A stretch of 27,817 bases of DNA from Chrysochromulina parva (Eukaryota > Haptophyta > Prymnesiales > Chrysochromulinaceae). Of this stretch, positions 7,160 to 15,852 are shown piece after piece. Made by a program: the position numbers and the translations under genes. The notes under the pieces were generated by a model that worked only from the letters and a program-made list of their open reading frames with translations, was not told the origin of the DNA and did no database searches. The number at the start of each line of letters is the position of its first letter. Position 1 is the stretch's first letter. The stretch lies in assembly GCA_002887195.1 (NCBI GenBank), contig PJAB01000392.1, positions 1 through 27,817 on the forward strand. The letters are read 5' to 3'.

Positions 7160-10100
7160 TCATTCTTGGTATGCTGTATCCATGTGTCCCGCGGCTACCC
7201 CCGGTGTTTTTGAACCGGTGGATCTCTCGGCCTGCAGTCCGGCGTTCCCGCCCGTCACATCGATGCAATACCAATCCTTGGCAGAGCACGTTGTGTTCGT
7301 TTGGCACGTGCAGCCGCCCGCCATCCATGCGGGGCAGTTGAGGCTCGTGCAGCGGGGCTGACCAGCGCGAAGCCGTGCGGTGCAGCCGTGCCACGCGTGT
7401 GTAGAGTTGCCGAACTTGCAGAACGCCCATTTCATGCGAACCACTGTCAGATTCGCTCGGTAGAGCGAGTAGCTCAAGAAGCGCTCTGAGGACATGCTCA
7501 GCATGCAGCCGGCGCGCTTGCTGCAGTCCTTGGACGTGTCGGGAAATGGTTTGGGATGGCAAACCTGTTTCTTGCCAAACGTTGCGCAGTTCCACGCGGC
7601 GGCAAGCCCTTGCCGGTTGCGTGGGACCGCAGAAAAGTCGTCGTCGATACGATCGATGCGGTTGAGGTCTTGCGAAAAGAGAATCGATCGCCCGCAATAA
7701 AAGACGTCAAGCGTGGCAAGGCCAAGAATAGCCAAGGACAGCGTGACAAGGTGCACGGCAAGAGGCGCGGGAGAGGGAGCGATCACGGCGCGTGTTTGTT
7801 CTCCACCATCTCACAAAGGTGCATCGCACGCCGCGTGCCAAACGCAAACTTGTCGCACAGTCCCGCCTGTTGCGAGTTCATCTGAGGGAGCCAGACAACA
7901 TCATGGCGGCGGGCCGATGCACTGGGCGCCATTGAGGCTGCCACCGGCACGGGCAGGGCCGCTGCCAGATCAACCTCCCAGACCACGTCCAACCGCATCC
8001 ACGTGACGTAGTCATACTCGAAGGCGCCCTTGCCCTTCGCAACTACGGCGCTCTCGTGGCGTCGAATCATCGCCTCGCAGTGCGAGAGATCACATTGCAT
8101 CTGGACGAAGCTCACCGTGCACGAGTCCAATCGATGCACGGCGCGACCGCGCGTACACGTAAAGAATGCGGGCAGTGGCGCCCCAGCTGGTCGGCAAGGC
8201 TCCTGTCCTTCGACACTGGCAAACGGACCGAGATGTTGAAACACGGGTGCCCATGTGTCGTTCCGCGGCTGCACACCAAACACGTCGACCTGACTGGCGG
8301 CGGCCATGCTCTGCAGGAAGCCAAGGACACGCGAGCGAACTGACGGCCCAATCTCGCCAAACGAGCGTGTGAGTCCGGTCACGCACAGCGCGTGATGCAG
8401 CTTGGCGGGGGCACGTGGGGGCAACCCCGAACTAATACCAGAAGTCTCGATGGCTGAGCCCGTCAGCACGCGCCGCAAAGGAAGGTGCAGGGGGGAGGAG
8501 CTGAAGGTGGAAACAGGGTGGGAGTTGAAGGCCGTGGTGCTCGCCGAGGGGGGGAGCGGTCCTTCCGCGGAGCGCTGGGCCATCGTCGGCAGCTCGGATG
8601 ATCGATTGGCACTCGTCGTGTTGACGCACTGCTCGTTGCCGTATTGACCAACGATCCTCATCGACCACCATGACACTTTAAGCTCTGGAGGGCGGGCGTG
8701 ATCGAAGCTCAATTGCTCTCGCATGCTGCGCGTCGCGACCTCATAACCGAGCCGACAGGCAAAAGCGCGACTTGCCGGCCGCTGCGCGTGCCACGCCATG
8801 CAGAAGGTGTCGGGCATTCGATACAGCGCCTCCATATCGTCCCCACTCTGCTCGTATGCGTTCAACTGCGCTGAGATCTGACGAAAGGTGTTCGCGCCCA
8901 TCTTTCGCAAACGCATGTGCCGCCAGGTGGATACGAACTCGCCTTCGACTGTGCGGCTGCGCCACCAGCGGTTTTTGGCGACGTGAAGGTCGACGGTAGG
9001 TTCGGGGCGCATCAGTCCACATGGAAAGCCTCCGCCCATGCCAGCGCATTTGATGTCGCCAGCGAGCACAACATGCGCGTTCGGGAAGAGTAGCGGCGCG
9101 ACCACCTTCAGGTAGTGTGCGGTGCGCGGCCCGTCATTTGCAAACGGCCACCGCCGAAGCCGGCGCAGCCGCCACCCGCCCGCGACCACCTCATCGTCGC
9201 CGCTGTCATCCTTGCTGAATCGCGTCGTGTTGTCAACGAAGGCGACGTTGCAGGCGGACGGGGCAATTTGAGGCAGTGCCACACGCCTCAAAGGGCCACC
9301 TGGAGGCGGAGGCGGTGCGAAGTAGAAGACGGCCCTTACCTCGTCGCACGTCGCGTCGGCAGCGTCGCGATACTGTTCAACATCACCAAACAGCTCGCAA
9401 GTATCCCGTTGAACATCCCGTTGGTCGACCCGTTGGTCCCGTGAGGATGAGCGATGCGGACTGCGAACAGCGGGCGGCGCATCATCGGCGGCGTCGTACA
9501 GAGAGTCGATAGAGGTGGTGAGAGCGCACGTGCCACCGAAAGCGGCCGCCGCCGCCTCCACAGCAGAAATCGTACTGCTGGCCTTTAAACTGGCCCCTCG
9601 GCAATTGCGCGTCGGGGAGAGCACCCACGTGGGCGCGCAGCGCTGGCTCCGCCCTGAGGCCGTGGCCGGGCGCTCTAACGGGGCGGCGGGCGGACGCGAC
9701 TGAGCGTGCGCCGAGCTCGAGCTCAAGAAGCTCCGAGAGAGTCTCTGTGCGCTTGCGTGCAGAATCACGTCGAATGGCGCAATTCGGCTCACGAGCTCTT
9801 GGCACACGGTCATGTTGGGGCACGCGGCCGCCTGCGCGTTTGCCCTGGCCTCACCCACTAGACCGCCGCCGTACGTCTTGGGCCGTGGCGAGACCCTCTC
9901 GTACTGCAGAGCGCTCACATTTGATGCAGGCAGGCCCAGACGCCTTCCCATCTCCGCCAGCGCGTTGTCGAAGTCATCAACGTCGTAAACGAGGTCGAAT
10001 TCGGTCCTGAGGGTCTGCAACAGTCGTTCGAGTTCGGCCCGGCTGGCTTGCTTTGGGAGCTTCTGTGGTAGACTGCCTGTCAGATCATCCGTAATGAATT

Positions 10101-10650
10101 GCATGCTGCCGCCGTGCACCCACGTTCTCACCTGCATGTTGGGCTGAGCCCACTGGGCGAACGCAAGGCGCGGAAACGCACTGTACTGATGTCCGCCACG
10201 TGTGATTGTGCGCGGACGCGCAAGCTGATTGACAAGGCCTAGCTTGCCTCCTGTGGCCCACTCGTAGGCGCTCAGATAGTGCGCAAGGGGCTCTCGAACG
10301 CGAGCAGTGAGAAAGACTCGGCAACACGCATCCTTCTTCTGGCGTAGCCTACGGATGGCGGGCATCCACAGACTCCAGAATTCTTTGGCGTCTGCATCTA
10401 GGACCTGGACTGCCACGAGCACCGACGGCGGTGCACTGCAAGACTCTGCCATCACGTCAACCAGGGTGCTGAAAGCGCTCGCGGGCTGACGATGCCCGAT
10501 GGCACCTCCGAGAATGAGGGTTGTGCGGTGGTGAGCGAGGCCGTCAGCAGCAAGACGCGCCATCACCTGCTGCGTGGAACGCCCGGCCGTGCGCGCAGCG
10601 CCGGCATAATCAACCCATGCGACGCATTGCTGCTTCGTATGATGCGCCAT
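7160..10650 (-). CDS. Three-module glycan enzyme: sulfotransferase-like, DUF616-like, glycosyltransferase-like
   Basis: Two exons (10650-7815 and 7668-7160) give 1,114 residues. I chose ATG 10650 over the in-frame TTG at 10659. Residues ~80-290 resemble a sulfotransferase: VFLTARVREPLAHYLSAYEW matches the 3'-phosphate-binding RxxxxxxxS region. The usual N-terminal 5'-PSB loop (KTGGT-like) is not visible, so this module may be inactive, or an upstream exon is missed. Residues ~440-690 look like DUF616 (TOD1/MUCI70-type): FANDGPRTAHYLKVVAPLLF, then MPDTFCMAWHAQRP and MREQLSFDHA. Residues ~750-1,090 form a third module starting ALCVTGLTRSFGEIGPSVR, with QMQCDLSHCEAMIRRHE, WMRLDVVWE and DKFAFGTRRAMHLY, ending in the second exon with SSERFL, WAFCKFGNST and a Cys-rich tail. 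I recall this pattern from algal glycosyltransferase-like predictions but cannot name a Pfam family. The role is probably Golgi polysaccharide synthesis or modification; no membrane anchor is evident at the N-terminus. Confidence 0.75.
7184..7215. repeat. Diverged copy of the CCCGG-TGT-TTTT-ACCGGT element
   Basis: The text GTGTCCCG..GCTACCCCCGGTGT followed by TTTTGAACCGGT resembles GTGTCCCGGCTCCCCCCGGTGT then CTTTTTACCGGT at 5537-5570, in the same orientation. Here it lies in the 3'-terminal codons of the minus-strand enzyme gene, suggesting a short dispersed element captured by the gene end. Confidence 0.4.
7669..7814 (-). other. 146-base intron in the three-module enzyme gene
   Basis: On the minus strand the donor GTGAGA begins at 7814 and the acceptor TTTTCGCAAG ends at 7669. 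Unspliced, the frame stops at 7783-7785 just after ...MVENKHAP. Splicing (phase 1) reads MHLYLNRIDRIDDDFSA and continues through SSERFL and CKFGNST, completing the third module. Total exon length is 3,345 bases, a multiple of three. AAG is a weaker acceptor than CAG, but no CAG nearby gives a better join. Confidence 0.65.
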
Positions 10651-11347
10651 TGCACTCAACTTCTAACAAAAAAATTCAATTTCAAAATAAAAAGTGTGCA
10701 TGCTTCTAAGCCGTGCGATGGCAGCCAAATATTTTTAAGTCATGGGAGATGCCCGCCTCGGATCGAGAAAGGTGTGAGAAATCTACATGTGAACATCTTC
10801 GGTTAAACGATCCAGTACGCGGATTTCTTAAAGTAAGAGACGACATCAAGTACATGAAAATCATTCTGGAAAACTGTAAAGTGCTCTAGTGTTCTCAGGC
10901 GACCACTGTGGACGCTCAGTGTGGAAAAATCCTCAGGTCCCTACCCCCCTTTTCGGCCGAACCTCGACCCCGAAATGAGCCTCGGCTGAAATCACAGATC
11001 TCTTTCATATGGCGCAGTATGTTTCGCGCACTGTCGCCCGGTGCCAAACTCTGGTAGTACTGGAGAGTCTCTGTCAGGCGGCGGGTCTGATGCGTCGTCA
11101 CGCAGCGTCAGCGGTCAGACCCACGACGCGCAACGGGTTCTTAGAACTGAGTCGCGCAGTGCGGGATCGGTTCACGCTTAGCGTCCCAGTCGTCGCCCAC
11201 TTAGTCTTTTCGATTACAGTGTCATTAGTGATTAGGGCCGCTGCGGAATTACATAGTTACGGGAAACGAGTACGACTAAGGAAAAATTCCGTTGCTTCTC
11301 CGTGCGTCACACACCGCGATCACTTGTGGGACTTGATCAGAAAGTGA
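10651..11347. other. Intergenic region upstream of the three-module enzyme
   Basis: Nearly 700 bases between two minus-strand genes: the enzyme's 5' region on the left and the 3' flank of the chromatin gene on the right. The segment 10665-10740 is strikingly AT-rich for this window (runs of A and T, including AAATATTTTTAAG), a plausible core promoter or 5' leader. Two TGATCA palindromes, four bases apart in TGATCAGAAAGTGATCA, lie at about 11335-11351 and run into the chromatin gene's stop codon. No convincing coding exon was seen, including none for the missing sulfotransferase N-terminus. Confidence 0.5.
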
Positions 11348-14300
11348 TCAGGTAGATCCCTCCACTCCCTCTCGCACTGCTGACTGAACAAGCTTGGTCC
11401 ACCGCTCCCGGCATTCTCGTCCGCTGCGTCCCGGGAGGTGGGTCGAGACAATAGGCCACGGGTTGCTCATCCCTCGCAGGAGCGACACGAGCTTGCGCAG
11501 GCGGTCATCGCCACCTCCCGCGCCCTCCCAAGGCAAGGGAGGATCCTGCGGCAGGGTCACGTGCACGCTGGCCTCGGCGAGGTCCTCGACCGACAGCGGA
11601 TCTTCGCAGGCGTAAATGGGCTCCTCGGCCGTGGGTGGCGGGGTGCGCATGCGCACGTGCTTCCACGCGTCGCTGCGCGCCTCCTGAGCTGCGGCACCAT
11701 CGAGCCCGGCGGCGAAGCCGAGACCTTGGGGAGGCTCATCGCTGATGCGCAGCTCGGCACCCGCATCGACTGGGGCGATGGCCACGAGCATCACGAGCTG
11801 GCGCACCTCGTTGGCTGAGGCACGAGGGACGGGCCACAACTCGAGCCGTGCATTGGGGCGGCGTGCGCGGCGCACGTGCACGGCGGGCAGCGACGAGCAG
11901 GCGAACGGTGCGTTCTCGGAGGCGCCGTCGATGAAGAGGTTGAGGGCGGGCAGCAGCAGCACCTGGGGCGAGGGGCGCACGCACATGCGCAGCGGCAGCC
12001 GTGGGCCCCCAAACTCTCCTACCGCCTGGCCCGGCTGCAGCCGCACGCGTGCGAACGTGCCCAGACCGGTACCGGAGCCGCCGGGCGAGACAAAGGCGAA
12101 GGGCGAGAGGGGTCCGTAGGCGCTTGCCGTGAGCAAGGCGGCCGTGTCATCGGCTATCTGCATCGCGAGGTCGTCGGGGGCGACGCGGGCCGGAGGTAGA
12201 CGCGGCACGGTGCCTCGCCGTAGCTCAAACCCGCAGCGTGCCTGCTCACAAAAGAAGCCCCGCGCACGCGCCTCCCACGCCGCCTCCTCGCCACACAGAC
12301 AGCGCGGCGGCAAGCATGGTGGCACGGCACGCTCGAAGCCACAGCCCGCGCCGCTCGCATCAGCGCACCACCAGCGCTCGCGTAACCACTCGGCCGGCAG
12401 ACCGCAGCGGCAGAGTGGTGCGAATCGGCGTGCGGTGGCGATGAAGGCGTCGTCACGGGCGGGAGCGCTCTCGGCGTCGCCCTCTCCCGAGGGCAGGTTA
12501 CTCGCCTGGAAGGCCGAGCCCACGCGCATGCCGCCGCTCTGGTGGCGCGCGAGGTACGAGGGCGACGAGGGCGAGTACGCCAGGCGAGAGTCGGCACCTC
12601 CTGCCGCGAGGTTGGTCCGGAGGGGGGAGAGTGGCCCAGGTGGCTGGCTCGCTTGGCGTAGGGTGCTGACTCGCGAGGGAAGCTCCCCAGCACGTCGAGC
12701 GGCCGCGTCAAACGAGCGGATAAGCGCCACGTCGACAATGTCAGCCTCGAACTCCCATGTGGCCTTCTCGTCGGTGCTGCCCTCCCTGCGCACGAGGAAC
12801 TGGCGCAGCGCGATGCCGGCCGGCCGCATAGCGAGGAGTGCCTCGGGCCGACTGCACGCACCGCTGTCCGCACGGCTTGTGCTGCGGCTGCCTCCGACGG
12901 ATCGTCCATGGGCACCGACCAGAGCGGTCGAGCCGGCGACCAGTGCCGACACGCAGCTGCGCTTGGCGCGTGCGCCGAGGGCGGAGGGGTCGGCGGCGAG
13001 TCGGCGCTTGCTCCCCTGACGGCTGGACTCACCGCTGCTTACGAGCCGAAGCTGCAGCACTACGCGAGTTGCCAAGCGCTCGACGGATACGTCGTCCGTC
13101 TCCATCGCACTAGCTGCGCCCACTGCCGCACCGTCGATAGAGTTGCTGACCACGGCGATGGAGGCGCGCACGATGACCGCAGCCGCCTCGGCGTCTTCCT
13201 CGGCCTCTCCGCAACCGTCCCCCCCCTCCACCTCATCCTCGAGGTGGACGGTTTCGCCGAGCGCAGACGATCCCATCGCCCGCTGCATCGACTTCGAGAC
13301 TTTGATACTCTGAAGGAAGCGCACGACCTTGCGATCGATCTCGTCGCGGCGCGAGCGGCTCAGCTCGTCCGACGGGCCGAGCGACTTCTCGAGCAGCCAG
13401 TTGCTCCAATAGCCTGCCGAGGCGACCCCGCAGACCTCGCGCGCACGGCTCATCGAGATGCCAAGTTCGTCGCATTCTCTCTTGAGCCTCGCCTTGATCT
13501 GCGCGTGCGACTCTGTAAGGATGCCGCCGCCACCAGCTTCCTCGGCTGCTTCCCTCTCCGCAGACCCAAGCGGCTCGAGCACACCTGTGCCTTCGAGCCA
13601 CAGCTGCAAGCACACCTGTGCACCGCTCGACCCATCCGCCACTACGGCGATGGCGGCATGCACCGCCACCGCCCGGCACGCGGGGGGCATCGCCTTCCGG
13701 TGCCCGAAGCGATCCCGAAGCGCCAGATCGGCGGCGGCCGTCGCATCGGGCGGCACGCCACTCAGGTACACCCGCACGGCGTGGTCGATAGCAGCTCGTG
13801 TGCCGAGCGATTGGCTCGGGTTCGTAGAGAGCCAGCTCGAGAGAGAGCCGCTGCTCGTGAGGCGCAGATGCGTGCTCAGCCTGGTCTGGGAGAGGCCATG
13901 TGCACTCATGTGCACTCGGAGCCGCTCGACGAGCGCTGCGTGCTCCGCTGAGCTCTTGCTCTCTGGCGCGGTGGCCCCGTCGCGGTCACCACCAGCTGAG
14001 GCGTCGCCGGCCTCATCGTTGCCATGGTCGCCGTCGCCGCTGTCATCGTCGTAACCATCTTGGTCACCGTCCGAGGCGGAGAGGCCGTCGCAATGCTGGA
14101 GCTGCCGGCGCTTCCATTCCTCGCGCGCTTGCTCCTGCTCGAGGTGCAGCCGGCGCTTGAGTGCTGGCTGCGCCTCCGGCTGGCGCCACTCGTCCTTGGC
14201 GAGCGAGTAAGCCTCCGCAGAGGTCATCCACGAGTTGGCCTGGCAAAGCGCCAAGCGCCGCTCCTGCACGAAGCGGTTGTATGCCGAGAGCGGCATCCCT

Positions 14301-15304
14301 GTTCTCGTGTCGCTCGAGCTCGGCGCGGGCGCGAGAGCGGCGGGCGCGGCATTGCTCGACCTGCCGCCGCCGTAGCCGCGGCCGCACGTGTGCGCTACGT
14401 GCTTGCCGCGGCATGCGGCGCACGAGGCTACCGGACCGCTGCCGGCATTGGCGAGGGCCACCTCGTCGGCCGACGCGCTCGCACCTTGATCGGCACCTTG
14501 GAAACTTTCGGAGAGGCGAGCACGCCGCTGGAAGTCCTCGAGCAGGAATGGGTTCAGTATGTGCGCCTCGGGCTCCCACGTGTCGTCGTCTTCGCTATAG
14601 CCCACCCAGCGCACGCGATACTGCGGCCGTGTGTGCCCAGGCAGCCAACGCCGGGCGATGATCTTCTCCGCGGAGTAGACATCGTCGCCGCTGAGCGGCG
14701 CGGGCGGCGCCTCGGCGGCAACGGCGGCGGCCGGCGCGGCCGCGAGAAGGTAGGTCGCCGAGGAGGTAGGGGACGAGGACGGCTGGTGGTTCTGAGGCGG
14801 CGGCAGCGCCGACGGTGGCGCCGACGGCTTCTGCTGAAGCTGTGCCTTGACGCGGTTCGAAATTTGCTGGCCGACGGCTCGCGACACCGCTGTGAGGCCG
14901 AAGCTACGCGCAACCTCGGCACGCGAGTGAAACATAGCACCGGATGGTGCAACGAAGGTGCGTTGGGGCGCAGCGGCCCCGGGTAGGCGCTGCTCATTGA
15001 CAGTCCACCCGTCGAGCAAGCGTGCGTCACCGCCGCAGGCGATGACGTACTCCTCAAGTGCCGCACGTGAAAACGGACGCATGCGCTTCTTACTCTGTCC
15101 GCCTTCACTGCTGGCTGAGACGGCGTCTCTCGAAGCTTTCAGCTGCAGCGAAGCTTTGAGATCCTGCAAGGCAGCGGGTTGCCGCCACTCCTCGAGTGCC
15201 GCCTCATAGCACTGCTCCTTGGAGAGATGTGGTTTAACGCGCCGGTAAAACTCCTTGCGCTCCCGCACGAAGAGGTGAAAAGCCGTCGTCGCACGAGTAT
15301 CCAT
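11348..15304 (-). CDS. Multi-reader chromatin protein: MBD-like, chromodomain, HTH, GRF-like, SET-like, Myb
   Basis: A 1,318-residue frame if translation starts at ATG 15304; the frame is open further upstream, but that part is encoded by low-complexity leader with a GCAC repeat. Visible order: two related HMG-box/YABBY-like helical segments (~5-55 with FHLFVRERKEFYRRV; ~335-395 with AYNRFVQERR); an MBD-like domain (~92-135: GWTV...RTFVAPSGAMFHSRAEV); a clear chromodomain (~205-265: YRVRWVGYSEDDDTWEPEAH); two helix-turn-helix-like segments (~450-520, ~596-670); a degenerate second chromo-like segment (~833-872: LRQFLVRREG...TWEFEADI); two Cys clusters resembling GRF zinc fingers (~960-1030: CRCG...WWC...CGFE); a SET-like domain (~1065-1200: GTGLGTFARVRLQPGQAVGE ... 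PNARLEL); and a C-terminal Myb/SANT repeat (~1250-1310: LPGRSGRECRERW). It is a nuclear chromatin or DNA-methylation reader, possibly a lysine methyltransferase. The SET NHS motif is not evident, so catalysis is doubtful. Confidence 0.8.
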   Translation of the reverse strand: MDTRATTAFHLFVRERKEFYRRVKPHLSKEQCYEAALEEWRQPAALQDLKASLQLKASRDAVSASSEGGQSKKRMRPFSRAALEEYVIACGGDARLLDGWTVNEQRLPGAAAPQRTFVAPSGAMFHSRAEVARSFGLTAVSRAVGQQISNRVKAQLQQKPSAPPSALPPPQNHQPSSSPTSSATYLLAAAPAAAVAAEAPPAPLSGDDVYSAEKIIARRWLPGHTRPQYRVRWVGYSEDDDTWEPEAHILNPFLLEDFQRRARLSESFQGADQGASASADEVALANAGSGPVASCAACRGKHVAHTCGRGYGGGRSSNAAPAALAPAPSSSDTRTGMPLSAYNRFVQERRLALCQANSWMTSAEAYSLAKDEWRQPEAQPALKRRLHLEQEQAREEWKRRQLQHCDGLSASDGDQDGYDDDSGDGDHGNDEAGDASAGGDRDGATAPESKSSAEHAALVERLRVHMSAHGLSQTRLSTHLRLTSSGSLSSWLSTNPSQSLGTRAAIDHAVRVYLSGVPPDATAAADLALRDRFGHRKAMPPACRAVAVHAAIAVVADGSSGAQVCLQLWLEGTGVLEPLGSAEREAAEEAGGGGILTESHAQIKARLKRECDELGISMSRAREVCGVASAGYWSNWLLEKSLGPSDELSRSRRDEIDRKVVRFLQSIKVSKSMQRAMGSSALGETVHLEDEVEGGDGCGEAEEDAEAAAVIVRASIAVVSNSIDGAAVGAASAMETDDVSVERLATRVVLQLRLVSSGESSRQGSKRRLAADPSALGARAKRSCVSALVAGSTALVGAHGRSVGGSRSTSRADSGACSRPEALLAMRPAGIALRQFLVRREGSTDEKATWEFEADIVDVALIRSFDAAARRAGELPSRVSTLRQASQPPGPLSPLRTNLAAGGADSRLAYSPSSPSYLARHQSGGMRVGSAFQASNLPSGEGDAESAPARDDAFIATARRFAPLCRCGLPAEWLRERWWCADASGAGCGFERAVPPCLPPRCLCGEEAAWEARARGFFCEQARCGFELRRGTVPRLPPARVAPDDLAMQIADDTAALLTASAYGPLSPFAFVSPGGSGTGLGTFARVRLQPGQAVGEFGGPRLPLRMCVRPSPQVLLLPALNLFIDGASENAPFACSSLPAVHVRRARRPNARLELWPVPRASANEVRQLVMLVAIAPVDAGAELRISDEPPQGLGFAAGLDGAAAQEARSDAWKHVRMRTPPPTAEEPIYACEDPLSVEDLAEASVHVTLPQDPPLPWEGAGGGDDRLRKLVSLLRGMSNPWPIVSTHLPGRSGRECRERWTKLVQSAVREGVEGST

Positions 15305-15852
15305 GAGTGGGCCACTTGTGCGCGTGTGCAGCCGCAGGAGGGTGCAGGAGCCTTGAGCACGCACGCACGCACGCACGCACGCCGACGCCGGGCGAGGCCG
15401 AGAGTTCAGGAAGTGGCCACTCCCGCGACTCTCTGACGTCCACAGCGACCAGCGTTTTTCCACATGAAAACGAAAACTGCGTATGTGAAACACCATTGCA
15501 ACTTGCGAGCCGACGTGGGGGATCCGAAGGGGTAATCAAGTTGCCCTTGGAAAATTTTAGGCGATCATCTCCGAAAAAGAAAAATCACCGACTTTCGTCG
15601 TCACCGGACGCGCGCATGTGCGCGCGCGGCGCGTGAAGCAGGCTTGTCGCATGAGCGTCAATGTGCTGAGTCCACCCGTTTTACTTCACTCACACACACT
15701 CACCACCGTCGCGGCCACTCTTTAATCTCGAATTTGGCGTTCTGCTTTTCGCCACGTGGCGGAACGGGTCATGAGCTCCAGGCGAGCTCACATTTTTTCG
15801 CCTCGAATCTCTGCGTGCGAGCTGCCCGCGCATCGGCACATCTTGCGCCTTT
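15305..15852. promoter_or_regulatory. Shared divergent promoter region
   Basis: Only 548 bases separate the start codons of the minus-strand chromatin gene (15304) and the plus-strand GH16 gene (15853), so both promoters and leaders must lie here, possibly as a bidirectional promoter. Visible elements are a GCAC tetranucleotide run next to the chromatin gene, an A-rich stretch near 15580-15590 and a CACACACTCAC tract near 15691. I see no TATA box. Confidence 0.45.
15357..15380. repeat. (GCAC)6 microsatellite
   Basis: Six perfect GCAC units lie in the 5' leader of the chromatin gene, 53 bases upstream of the chosen ATG. In the open frame continuing upstream they would encode a Cys/Val/Arg/Ala repeat, which supports treating this part as untranslated. 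Confidence 0.85.

Noticed and set aside
7160..7786. Separate 208-residue signal-anchored Cys-rich protein
   Set aside because: It begins at a GTG overlapping the previous stop. Its hydrophobic start is inside the inferred intron, and its conserved part completes the preceding enzyme after splicing.
12154..13032. Long open frames opposite or shifted against the chromatin gene (also 12129-13019, 14024-14986 plus)
   Set aside because: High GC depletes stop codons in all frames. These are Arg/Ser/Ala/Pro-rich, show no domain, and lie fully within a frame with clear chromodomain and SET-like motifs.
15305..15496. Upstream start at 15496 for the chromatin protein
   Set aside because: The added 64 residues are encoded by leader with a GCAC microsatellite, look unstructured and lack a domain, while ATG 15304 sits just before the first helical module.
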